A DNA stretch of 64,000 bases, taken from positions 1-64,000 of the forward strand of contig JAGCRW010000048.1 of NCBI GenBank assembly GCA_017964485.1, written 5' to 3'. Origin of the DNA: Muribaculaceae bacterium (GTDB lineage: Bacteria > Bacteroidota > Bacteroidia > Bacteroidales > Muribaculaceae). Position numbers and translations under genes: made by a program. The stretch's first letter is position 1, and every line of letters starts with the position of its first letter. Of this stretch, positions 1-9,000 are shown in pieces. The notes under the pieces were generated by a model. It worked only from the letters and a program-made list of their open reading frames with translations, had not been told where the DNA came from and searched no databases.

Positions 1-63
1 CTAATCTCAGTCTTTAACCAAATTCGGTTATTAGGACCGATTTGTGTTTAATGTTCTAAAAAG

Positions 64-95
64 TCCCCTGCAAAGTCTTTGCGGGGGATTTTTTT
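64..95 (+). terminator. Intrinsic terminator of a gene upstream of the window
   Basis: A GC-rich hairpin (left arm TCCCCTGCAAA, right arm TTTGCGGGGGA, one T-G pair) is followed by seven T residues. It sits 115 bases before the first gene, so it most likely ends a transcript that starts outside the window. I see nothing else in bases 1-60. Confidence 0.75.
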
Positions 96-173
96 GAAAA
101 TATCGTCTCATGTTATTTTTTTAGAAAATTTAGGCTGCGTTTCGGCATAAAAAATAAAAAACTTCGTTTAATA

Positions 174-205
174 TTTTGTTCTGCTCTCAACTTGCACTAA
201 ATTTG
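174..205 (+). promoter_or_regulatory. Bacteroidetes-type promoter of the first lipoprotein gene
   Basis: A TTTG (-33 type) at 175-178 and TAAATTTG (-7 type) at 198-205 are separated by 19 bases, the usual spacing for the main Bacteroidetes sigma factor. The -7 box ends four bases before the ATG at 210, so the transcript should begin at or next to the start codon, giving a leaderless or nearly leaderless mRNA. Confidence 0.65.
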
Positions 206-209
206 CACC

Positions 210-605
210 ATGAAAGTAAAAATCTTAATAACAATATTTTTGATTGCTACCGCCTTAGTGGTTGGAGGCTGCAAGCAAGAGGAGAAAACTGCACCTAAAC
301 CCAAGGTGTCGAAACTCAAGGGCAAAGCCATCGAAGTGGCTACCGAGGCAGCAAAGAAACTTGTTGAAACCGACCATACCGACACCCTTGCGATGCAGAA
401 CTGCATCCTTGAGGCAAAGGCGCTCGAGGCAGAGTTCCAGCTTGCTGACGACTCTATCGCCATCGCCAGTTTTAACAAAGCCTACAAGAAATATCTTGAA
501 GAGAACGACCCCGACCTCGCCAAGGAAATCTTTATCAAGCGCCCCGATAATCTTCCCGAAGGCGCGAAATGGGATGAGTTTGAAGAACTAGAAGAAGATA
601 AATAA
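210..605 (+). CDS. Small lipoprotein of unknown function
   Basis: A 131-residue protein with a short basic N-terminus, a hydrophobic stretch (residues 4-19) and a lipidation cysteine at position 21 (VVGGC). It should therefore be an acylated lipoprotein of the cell envelope. The mature part is highly charged, rich in Lys, Glu and Ala, predicted helical, and ends in an acidic tail. I recognise no domain. It lies 18 bases upstream of the polyprenyl synthase gene, so the two are probably co-transcribed, but nothing in the sequence ties their functions together. Confidence 0.8.
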   Translation: MKVKILITIFLIATALVVGGCKQEEKTAPKPKVSKLKGKAIEVATEAAKKLVETDHTDTLAMQNCILEAKALEAEFQLADDSIAIASFNKAYKKYLEENDPDLAKEIFIKRPDNLPEGAKWDEFEELEEDK

Positions 606-623
606 CCAAAAAATATTAGGACT

Positions 624-1598
624 ATGCATAACTACAATTTCTATCTCGACCTTGTAAACAAGGCTATCAATAACATAAACTATCCTAAGGAGCCAGCTCA
701 TCTCTATGAGCCAATCGCTTACACTATGGGATTAGGAGGCAAACGAGTAAGACCTGTCCTCACCCTGATGACTTGTGAGGCCATGGGTGGCGACCTCGAC
801 AAAGCAATCAATGCTGCTCTTGGCATTGAGTTGTTCCATAACTTCACACTTATCCACGACGACGTGATGGACAATGCCGACATGCGTCGCGGCAAACCTA
901 CAGTACACAAGCGCTGGGATCAGAACGTGGCAATCTTGAGCGGCGACACCATGCTGCAGATGGCGGCTCAGGCAATGACACGCGTCGAGCCTGACATCGT
1001 TCAGCCCCTGATGGAATTATTCAACGACACAGCCATAAAGGTTTATGAGGGTCAGCAGTATGACATGGACTACGAGAGCCGCAACGATGTGACCGTTGAG
1101 GAGTACATGAAAATGATTCGCCTCAAGACCTCGGTGCTCACTGGTTGCTCTTGCAAGGCTGGAGCTATCGTGGCTCGCGCTGACGAAGAGGACGCCGAAA
1201 GCATCTACAACATGGCGGTGAACCTCGGTCTCGCCTTCCAGTTGCAAGATGACTACCTCGACGTGTGGGGCGACCCTGCCACCTTTGGCAAGGAGATTGG
1301 CGGCGACATAGTAAACAACAAGAAGACCTTCCTGCTAATCAACGCCATCGACCACGCCGCCGGCAACGAAGCCAAAGAACTCAACCACTGGCTTTCTGAC
1401 AAATACGCTCCCAAGCAGGACAAAATCGAGGCTGTGACAGCACTCTACGAGAGTCTTGGCCTTAAAGACCTTGCACGCAACGCCATCATCAAATACTCGC
1501 ACCAGGCCCTCGACCTGCTGCACGAGACAAAGATGAAATATGACGCCTACAAGCAATTTGAGGCAGTAATCGAAAACCTCGTCAACCGTGACCGATAA
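624..1598 (+). CDS. Polyprenyl diphosphate synthase
   Basis: A 324-residue trans-prenyltransferase of the IspA/IspB superfamily. It condenses isopentenyl diphosphate onto an allylic diphosphate to make linear isoprenoids for quinones or carrier lipids. The first aspartate-rich motif is DDVMD at residues 79-83, followed by the RRGKP segment; the second is DDYLD at residues 209-213. Both metal-binding motifs are intact and the length is usual for the family. The first motif is the short DDxxD form, without the two-residue insertion of typical bacterial farnesyl diphosphate synthases, so a longer product is plausible. Product length cannot be decided by eye, so no gene symbol is given. tatD follows 77 bases later on the same strand. 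Confidence 0.9.
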   Translation: MHNYNFYLDLVNKAINNINYPKEPAHLYEPIAYTMGLGGKRVRPVLTLMTCEAMGGDLDKAINAALGIELFHNFTLIHDDVMDNADMRRGKPTVHKRWDQNVAILSGDTMLQMAAQAMTRVEPDIVQPLMELFNDTAIKVYEGQQYDMDYESRNDVTVEEYMKMIRLKTSVLTGCSCKAGAIVARADEEDAESIYNMAVNLGLAFQLQDDYLDVWGDPATFGKEIGGDIVNNKKTFLLINAIDHAAGNEAKELNHWLSDKYAPKQDKIEAVTALYESLGLKDLARNAIIKYSHQALDLLHETKMKYDAYKQFEAVIENLVNRDR

Positions 1599-1599
1599 G

Positions 1600-1672
1600 A
1601 GGAGAGAGTTGAGAGGAAAGAGGGCAGAATATCTTTCGCACTTTCCACTTAAAACTTAAAACTTCACACTTA
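1600..1672 (+). repeat. Stuttered low-complexity spacer (GAGAGG and ACTTAAAACTT words)
   Basis: The gap between the synthase and tatD is made of repeated words: a GAGAGGA-type stretch at about 1600-1625, then ACTTAAAACTTAAAACTT followed by CACACTT at about 1641-1672. Similar words recur between other genes in this window (near 29200, 42300, 54900 and 23700). It is not coding, and I see no promoter consensus or terminator in it. Confidence 0.5.
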
Positions 1673-1675
1673 TAA

Positions 1676-2449
1676 ATGATCGATTCTCACAGCCACTTGT
1701 ATTGCAACGACTTTGATGAGGACCGCAATGAGGTTATGGCGCGAGCACTCGATGCTGGCGTCAAGCACATTGTGCTGCCCAACGAAAACCTCGAAAGCGT
1801 GACGCGCGTGGTAGGGATGCACAACTACTACCCCACCTGCACCTCGATAGCGCTGGGCCTGCATCCCGAAGACGTGGATGGCGACTTTGAGCATCAGCTT
1901 GCGGCAATGCGTCCGCTGCTCGATGAGCATCACCCTGTGGCTGTGGGAGAGATAGGAATTGATCTCTATTGGGACAAGACTTGGCGTGAGCAGCAGATGG
2001 CGGCACTAGATACGCAGCTGCACTGGTGCAAGGAACTTGACATCCCTTTCATCATGCACTGCCGTGATGCCATCGATGAGATTCTGAGCGTGCTTGATAA
2101 CTTTGGCGAACCGCTGCCGCAAGGTGTGTTCCACAGCTTCACTGGCACGCCCGAGGAGGTAGAAAAGGTGCGAAAACGTGGAGACTTCTACTTTGGCGTG
2201 AACGGCATCGTCACTTTCAAGAAAAGCAATGTCAAGGACATCCTGCCAGTGGTGGGACTCGACCGACTGCTGCTTGAGACCGACTCACCTTACCTGGCGC
2301 CCGTCCCTCACCGTGGCAAGCGCAACGAGAGTGCATTTGTGCCTCATGTGTGCCATTTCGTCGCACAGCACCTTGGAGTGAACGATGAAGAGGTGGAAAA
2401 CGCCACCGACAGCAACGCCATCGCCCTCTTCAATCTCAATATAGTTTAG
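1676..2449 (+). CDS. tatD: TatD family metal-dependent hydrolase
   Basis: A 257-residue TIM-barrel hydrolase of the TatD family, a cytoplasmic metal-dependent nuclease linked to DNA repair and turnover and, in some bacteria, to D-aminoacyl-tRNA deacylation. Visible metal ligands are the HxH pair at H5 and H7 (DSHSHL), a glutamate near residue 91 (GEIGID), H128 (MHCRD), H153 (FHSFTG) and D203 (LLETDSPYL). All ligands of an active enzyme are present and the length is standard. It has no signal peptide. The spacer before it is made of low-complexity words rather than a recognisable promoter, so read-through from the synthase gene is possible. Confidence 0.92.
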   Translation: MIDSHSHLYCNDFDEDRNEVMARALDAGVKHIVLPNENLESVTRVVGMHNYYPTCTSIALGLHPEDVDGDFEHQLAAMRPLLDEHHPVAVGEIGIDLYWDKTWREQQMAALDTQLHWCKELDIPFIMHCRDAIDEILSVLDNFGEPLPQGVFHSFTGTPEEVEKVRKRGDFYFGVNGIVTFKKSNVKDILPVVGLDRLLLETDSPYLAPVPHRGKRNESAFVPHVCHFVAQHLGVNDEEVENATDSNAIALFNLNIV

Positions 2450-2492
2450 CTGCTGCCTCGTCAGCATGTTGATAGTCTACTGCCAACAAAAA

Positions 2493-4607
2493 ATGCCAAA
2501 GAAAAACACATTAACAGCCCTTTTGCTACTTATACTGAGCGCATTCAACGCTCAGGCGCTCGACATTCCCAAAGGCACGTTTTACTTTGACAACTCGCTC
2601 ACGAAATACTCTATAGTGAAATTCGTCTTCGGCAGCTATTCCAATCCCGAGAGCTATGTGATGACGATGACCAACGAGGGCGACAACATCTGGAGCATTA
2701 CAATCCCCGAGACTGTGACGGGAATGTACCGATACTGCTTCGCCGAGACCTCGCTACTAGATGGACTTTACAACGAGACATTCCCAAATCTGAAAGACCG
2801 CATTAGTAATACCTTAGGCGAAAAGCGCACAGCCACTTGCGAACTATCCATCCCCGTGGGGTGGGTGTTCACTCCTACCAGCGGCAACAACTGGGCGTCG
2901 GGGTCGTGGCAGATGCTTGGCGATGCGACATCCTACTCCAGCACACTGCCAGTGATGTTCATCAACACCGACGACGGAGTGCCCATCACCTCAAAGGAGG
3001 ACTATGTCTATGCCGAGTATTACATTGATAATATGGGCATTGACGGCATTGAGAATGTGGGGTCGGAAGACGCACCCGAACTGATGCAGATTCGCGGACG
3101 TGGCAACTACACTTGGACGGCATTTGACAAGAAACCCTATCGCCTTAAACTCGACAACAAAATGCCGCTTCTTGGCATGAAACGCAACAAGCATTGGGCG
3201 CTGATATCAAATGCCGACGACAACTTAGGATTTTTGCGTAACACAGTGGGCTACGAGCTGAGTCGACGGCTTGGACTGGCGTGGACACCCTCACAGCAAC
3301 CGCTGGAAGTGGTGCTGAATGGCGATTACATTGGCCTTTACATGCTCACTGAGATAATTCGTGTGGACCCCGACCGCGTGAACATCACCGAGCAGGCCGA
3401 CTACGAGACCGATCATTTATTGATTACCGGCGGCTGGCTCGTGGAAATCGACAACTATCAGGAAGAGGAGCAGATTCGCACCGTTGAGGGCAACGGCAAG
3501 AGCATTTGGTCAACCTACAAGTCACCTGAGCACCTCAGCGATGTGCAGCGCACCTACCTTACCGGTCTCATCAACACCACCAATGCCGCAATATATGTCA
3601 ACGACAAAACCAACAACGGATGGGAGAAATATGTCGATGTCGATGAGTTGGCGCGATTCTACCTGGTGCAAGAGCTACTCGACGACACCGAGTCGTTCCA
3701 CGGCAGTTGTTTCTGGCACAAGGAGAACGGCGACAGCACAAAGATTATGTTTGGACCTGTGTGGGACTTCGGCAACGCCTTCCACCGCGGCACCGACCGT
3801 TTTATCTACGACCGCCCCGCATTCACTCAGACATGGATTGGCGAGATTGCCAAGTTTCCTCACTTCCAGGAGGTTGTAAAGAAGCATTGGGACCGCTTTG
3901 AGCTGCTGCATTACAACGAGATGGACGACTTTATCGACCACTTCATCGACCAAATCTACCAGGCGGCTATGAGCGACGCGGCACGGTGGCATCAATATGG
4001 CAACCCTGACATCCTATCCGATCGCGACACTTTCAAGAGCTATTTCCACAACAAGCACAACTGGCTCGCCAACCAGTGGGGCGAGCCCGAGAAAGTGACG
4101 GGTGACGTGAACCTCGACGGCGCTGTGACAGCTGCCGACATCACCTTGCTCTATGACATACTACTGGGCAATGTGGCTCTTGACGATGAACTGGCAGCGC
4201 TTGCCGATGTGAATGAAGATGGCGCAATAACTGCCGCCGATGTTACTAGGGTTTACGACATCTTGCTCGGCAACTTCGAGCCACCAGTCACCGAAACAGG
4301 ATTCATCATAAACGTGCAATGCGATGTGGCGCCATATCTCTATTCATGGGCGCGCATTGACGGGGTAACCGTAATCCTCAACGACGACTGGCCTGGCACA
4401 CAGATGACCGAGACGCGCACTACCCCCGACGGAGTCACGTGGTGGACTCAGCGATTTGACGTAGAATATCCCGCCATCAACATCATCATCAATGCTGGCA
4501 GCAGTCGCAAGAAAACGTCTAATATTGAAGGTCTTGCTCCTGGAAATCACTATTTTATATACGATGGAAACAAGAGCTATGAGGATGTCACCGACCAGTA
4601 TCAGTGA
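2493..4607 (+). CDS. Secreted CotH-like protein with dockerin and starch-binding-like C-terminus
   Basis: I start this gene at the ATG at 2493, because it begins directly with a signal peptide (residues 1-22, ending AQA); the ATG at 2466 would add nine residues that spoil it. The 704-residue product has an N-terminal region with a beta-rich look, a CotH-type kinase-like region at about 160-530 (RGRGNYTW, KKPYRLKL, NADDN, the LTEIIRV segment and FGPVWDFGNAF), then a type I dockerin pair of calcium loops at about 536-594 (DVNLDGAVTAAD and DVNEDGAITAAD). A final module at about 603-704 resembles CBM26 starch-binding domains (VAPYLYSWA, WPGTQM, IIINAG). CotH proteins phosphorylate secreted proteins in spore formers; the role of the Bacteroidales versions is unclear. 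The 3' end overlaps the convergent LysM gene by 7 bases. Confidence 0.82.
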   Translation: MPKKNTLTALLLLILSAFNAQALDIPKGTFYFDNSLTKYSIVKFVFGSYSNPESYVMTMTNEGDNIWSITIPETVTGMYRYCFAETSLLDGLYNETFPNLKDRISNTLGEKRTATCELSIPVGWVFTPTSGNNWASGSWQMLGDATSYSSTLPVMFINTDDGVPITSKEDYVYAEYYIDNMGIDGIENVGSEDAPELMQIRGRGNYTWTAFDKKPYRLKLDNKMPLLGMKRNKHWALISNADDNLGFLRNTVGYELSRRLGLAWTPSQQPLEVVLNGDYIGLYMLTEIIRVDPDRVNITEQADYETDHLLITGGWLVEIDNYQEEEQIRTVEGNGKSIWSTYKSPEHLSDVQRTYLTGLINTTNAAIYVNDKTNNGWEKYVDVDELARFYLVQELLDDTESFHGSCFWHKENGDSTKIMFGPVWDFGNAFHRGTDRFIYDRPAFTQTWIGEIAKFPHFQEVVKKHWDRFELLHYNEMDDFIDHFIDQIYQAAMSDAARWHQYGNPDILSDRDTFKSYFHNKHNWLANQWGEPEKVTGDVNLDGAVTAADITLLYDILLGNVALDDELAALADVNEDGAITAADVTRVYDILLGNFEPPVTETGFIINVQCDVAPYLYSWARIDGVTVILNDDWPGTQMTETRTTPDGVTWWTQRFDVEYPAINIIINAGSSRKKTSNIEGLAPGNHYFIYDGNKSYEDVTDQYQ

Positions 4608-5761
4608 CGAGGTATTTCCAATTTCTGCCCTAACTGAATCTTATCATTCTTGATTGACGGGTTGGCGTTCTTGATGTCTTGAATCGTGACGCCATATTGC
4701 TTGGCGATTTTGTTGAGGCTGTCGCCACGTTTCACTTCGTAGATGATTGGTTTCGAGGCTTCTTCGGCGGCAATGCGAGCGGCTTCGGCTTCCTGTGCGG
4801 CTTTCGCGGCTTTCTCAGCCTCTTCTTTGGCGATGCGCTCGGCTTCCTCTTTTGCCAGTCGAGCTGCCTCTTCACGGGCAATGCGCTCGGCTTCAAGTTG
4901 TTCTACCTGCTCATATTCCTCAGGATAAATCAGCAGCGTGCCAATCTCGTTGCCCTTTGTGTCAACATAGAGATAACGCAACAATTTGCGCTCACGTGCT
5001 GCCGCTGCAAGCAGCAGGTTAAACTTCATCGCCTCGGAAGCCTGGCGGAACCACGCGTCGCGTTTAGTCATCACAAAAGCCGGTACGTTAACGCTCTCCT
5101 TAGTGATATAAGGCACTGTGACCTTAAGTGTCACCGTCGATGAATCGGGCGCCATCTCCACGCCGCTCAGGTGCTCGTTGTTGCCAATAGGCAGGTGATG
5201 TTTCGCCACTACCTTTTGGGCGGCCTTTACCATCAGCGCTGTGGTGTGGAGCGGTGTAACATCGGCTTTGCACTTCAAAGTCCCCACTATGCGTCCAATG
5301 AGTGACGGGTCGCCTTGACGATGCGCCATAATCACAAGGAAGGTGCCATAACCAGCGTTAAACGCCACGGCCTCACAATCGTAGGTGTAGTTGTTTGACG
5401 ACTTCTTAAATCCCACACTTTGCCCCACAAAACCTGCCAATGTCGAGGGATAGACCTCGCTGAAATCGGTTGCTGCGCGGCAAAAGATATCCTTTTTCTC
5501 TATCACCTGCTTCTGGAGGTAGATAGCAGGCTCAAAAGCCCCCTCAATGGAGTCGATGCGCGCCAGTTCAAGGGTGGCGCCTTTAGCGTCAAGGCGCGTC
5601 ACATCCACTCGCGCGCCATAAGGTCGCAAAGCGTCATCATTGGCAAGGAACCAGCTGTCGTCGGGGGTAGAAATGGTGAAAAACTCGTTCTCAACCGTGG
5701 CAGCAGCACCACAAAGGGCCACCACAGCCATCAATATCGTAAATAATCGTCGCATATTCAT
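4601..5761 (-). CDS. Secreted LysM-domain protein
   Basis: A 386-residue exported protein. The N-terminus is a signal peptide (MNMRRLFTILMAVVALCG), with an alternative start two residues in. The middle (about 25-280) has no domain I can name. Residues of about 285-340 form an Ala/Glu/Lys-rich heptad-like stretch (repeats of ERIAREEAARLAKEEA type), probably a long helix or coiled coil. The C-terminal 45 residues are a clear LysM motif (VKRGDSLNKIAKQYGV, then NPSIKNDKIQLGQKLEIP), which binds peptidoglycan or related glycans. The protein is therefore likely periplasmic and attached to the cell wall. Its stop codon overlaps the end of the convergent CotH-like gene. Confidence 0.85.
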   Translation of the reverse strand: MNMRRLFTILMAVVALCGAAATVENEFFTISTPDDSWFLANDDALRPYGARVDVTRLDAKGATLELARIDSIEGAFEPAIYLQKQVIEKKDIFCRAATDFSEVYPSTLAGFVGQSVGFKKSSNNYTYDCEAVAFNAGYGTFLVIMAHRQGDPSLIGRIVGTLKCKADVTPLHTTALMVKAAQKVVAKHHLPIGNNEHLSGVEMAPDSSTVTLKVTVPYITKESVNVPAFVMTKRDAWFRQASEAMKFNLLLAAAARERKLLRYLYVDTKGNEIGTLLIYPEEYEQVEQLEAERIAREEAARLAKEEAERIAKEEAEKAAKAAQEAEAARIAAEEASKPIIYEVKRGDSLNKIAKQYGVTIQDIKNANPSIKNDKIQLGQKLEIPRH

Positions 5762-6071
5762 AGTTTATTTATCTATAACAATAACTGCAAATTACCTGAA
5801 ATATTGTGAAGAGCTTGCAGCTCCGCTGTATTACCGCTCGCGATGCTCGCTGGTTAGTCATAGCTCTAGTGCGCTAGTTTTTCTAGAGTTTTTAGCACTT
5901 ACAAATCATAACCTCCAAAAATCACGCAAACGATTACATAATTTTTTATCTTAGATAATATTATAATTATAATAATTAAAAAAATAATTTTATTAATTTT
6001 GGGTGCTAATTATAACATTTCATCAATACGAAAAAAATTATATAAACCAACCAATTAAAAATAAACTAATT
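5762..6071. other. Divergent intergenic region upstream of the LysM and amylase genes
   Basis: 310 bases between two divergent genes. The left part (5815-5880) is built from GCTC/GCTCGC words (AGCTCCGCTG, CGCTCGCGATGCTCGCTGG); similar stuttering occurs after the Ig-like lipoprotein gene at 20484-20530. The right part (5935-6060) is almost pure A/T and carries the likely amylase promoter. I see no RNA gene or coding sequence. Confidence 0.5.
5994..6001 (+). promoter_or_regulatory. Putative -7 box of the amylase gene
   Basis: TAATTTTG fits the Bacteroidetes -7 consensus TAnnTTTG and lies 70 bases before the chosen ATG at 6072. No TTTG is found at the ideal -33 distance, as the DNA there is pure A/T, so support is moderate. 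Confidence 0.45.
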
Positions 6072-9000
6072 ATGAGGAAAAACTACATTATTTTAGTAAT
6101 GGCGTTGCTCCTGCCGTTGACCACCCTTGCCCAGGGATGGCCAGCCAACTATGGCGGAGTGATGCTGCAGGGTTTCTTCTGGGACAGTTACAAAGAGACC
6201 CCCGACTGTAGCCCCTTTGGACCGTGGGACAACCACCAGACCAACGAGGCTACTGCTACGCACCAGCCAGGCTACACTTGGGCGACCATGTATGGCGCTG
6301 GATGGACAAGTGGTGAGGAATGGCAAGTGCCAGTAACCACTTGGACTAGCCTTATGGCTCATAAGGATGAAATTACTCCTTACATCGACCTGCTGTGGCT
6401 GCCTCAAAGTGGCTCAACAGTTGCCGACTCAACAATGATTTATTACAAAAACACAGATGACAGTCCTCGTGAGGGTTGGCGTCCTTGGCGTCAAGGAGCA
6501 TATTGGCAATATGACAAATATGGCGCTGGTGAGGTTATCACCAATCCCGACTGTATGGGTTTTGTGCCAGTATTCTACTTCCACCACGGACTCTCTTACG
6601 AGTACAATGATCAGGGTGAGCTCGTACCCTGGACCTACACCGACAGCGAGGGACGCACCTGGACACCACTCTCCTACTTCGGCACCGAGGCCGAGCTGCG
6701 TGAGCTGATTTCGACCTTCAAGGCCGAAGGCACTGGCGCCATCGAGGATGTAGTTTCTAACCACCGTGGCGGTCTTGGTACTTGGGCTGGCGATAAGTAC
6801 TCTATCGAGTTCCCGACAGAGTGGTACAAAGGCACCTTCTGCCCCGAGGGAGAATTCATTACTTGGAGTAGCGATGATGTGTGCTGTGATGACGAGAGCA
6901 ACCGTGGAACTGGTAATCCCGACTGCGGCGGCCAGGGCCAGTGGGCTCGCGACATCGACCACCACAGCGCAGCAACCCGACTCAAAGTCCTCAAGTTCCT
7001 CGACTTCCTGAAGAACGACCTGGGCTATGTGGGTTATCGTTATGACTACGCTATGGGCTTCGAAGAGAAGCACTACGCTGAGTATAACACCACCCTGCGC
7101 CCAACCTTCAGCGTAGCTGAGTATTGGGGCACAAAAGACAACATCTCTAACTGGATCCACCAAACTTACATGGAGGGCACTTATCAGAGTGCCGCCTTTG
7201 ACTTCCCTCTGCAGTCGGAAATCCGTGAGGCCTTCAACTACGGAAATTATCAAAGACTTAATGACAAAGGCCTTATCAGCGACCCAGTGCTCAAACGCTA
7301 TGCCGTTACTTTCCTTGACAACCACGACACATTCAAGGACCTGCCAACCGATGGTAGTAACTACAACTGGAGCAACGGCAAAGCCTATCAGCACCGTGTA
7401 GAGAAGAACATCGTAGAGGCCACCGCCTTTATCCTGGCGATGCCTGGAACCCCATGTATGTTCTATCCCCACTTCATGCACCCCGAGTGGCATGATACCT
7501 TCTGCACACTCATCAAGGCTCGCCGCACTGCCGGCATCACCAACGAGAGTGAACGCTCAGCTGCTGAATTCTTTGGCACCAATGGTATCCAATGGGTTGT
7601 GACTGGTACCAACGGTCAAGTATGCTTCCAGCTTGGCGATGCTGTTAGTCAGGGATGCCCCGATGGCTTCAAAACCGTGTGGGAGAGCGACCCCGACGAG
7701 AATGGCTACAAAGTGGCTCGCTACAGCATCACCGAAGGCCTCTACGACCAGATTGACAAAAACGAGAAGCAGAACCTTATCAATGGTTATCCCGTTATTG
7801 ACCGCAAGAGCTGCACCTTCACAGGTGAAATGACCGTTAAAGTGAAACCTTCAACCGAAGGTTGTGTACTGGCTTATACCACCAACGGTGAGAATCCTAC
7901 TTCCAAAGACACTAACATCACCGAGGAGACTGCTCTCACCATCAACGAAACAACCACACTCAAGGTGGGCGTAGTGGTTAACGACAATGTTCCCGCCTCA
8001 TCGGTAGTGACTCGCCAGTATGTGAAGACTGCTACCGAGAGCGACAAGATCAACTTCTATGTGAAGGACGACAACGCTCCTTACCTCTACACCTACTACT
8101 ATGACAACGATGGCAACAAGCATGAGCCTTTCGGCGCATGGCGTGGCTGGCTGGCATATGAAAAGGTTATGGTGGGCGGCCTCGAGTGGTGGCACGTGCA
8201 GATGGACAAGCCCGAATACCCAGTTAACCTGATTATCAACTGGGAGGGCAGCCAGACTCCCGATATCGACGGAATCACTAGCGATGTATTCTACACAGTG
8301 CAGGAAGGTCAACCTAACGACGTGACCAACACCTACATGCCAATGATTGAGAATCCTGGTCTCAACATCGACAAGAGAACAGGCTCTTATGAGGGCAGCG
8401 TAACCGCAACGATTACAGCTTCTTACAGCGGCGCTACTATCGTTTATACCACCGATGGAACAGAGCCTACTGCAAGCAGCCCAACCATCGCCAGCGGAAG
8501 CACCATTAACTTCAATACCGACGGCAACCACTACCTGCGCGCTGGTATCCTCAAGGATGGCGAGGTAATCAACCAGGAGGCTCGAAGCTACTATATTCAG
8601 AACGGCCACGGCGAGGGTGTGAACATCTATGTCAAGAACATGACTACCGAAGATGTGCCTCACATCTATGCGTGGAATGCCGACGAGTATCCTATTACTC
8701 CGTCATTTGATGAAGGTGGAGAGAAACTTAGCGAGACCGAGACCAACTGCGGCCAGACCTGGTACTGGAAGCACTTCGAAGAGGTGCCAGCAGGATTCTT
8801 CTTCATGCTCAGTGGCGACAAAGACAAGTGCGCTACAATCAACTATGTAGCCGAGGGTAATGACTACTACTTCTACTACTACCCAGGCGCACACTTCGGC
8901 AACGATGCCTTCCAGCCTGGATTCATCGACGTGACTGCCGACAGCAAGCACACTACCGATGTGAAGGCTATCACAGTATTCATGTTTGACAACGACAACT

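Noticed and set aside
2466..2492. Upstream ATG for the CotH-like protein
   Set aside because: It would put nine polar residues before an ideal signal peptide starting at 2493.
6429..7493. 354-codon open frame on the minus strand
   Set aside because: It lies wholly opposite the amylase catalytic domain, whose motifs are intact; it is a shadow frame.
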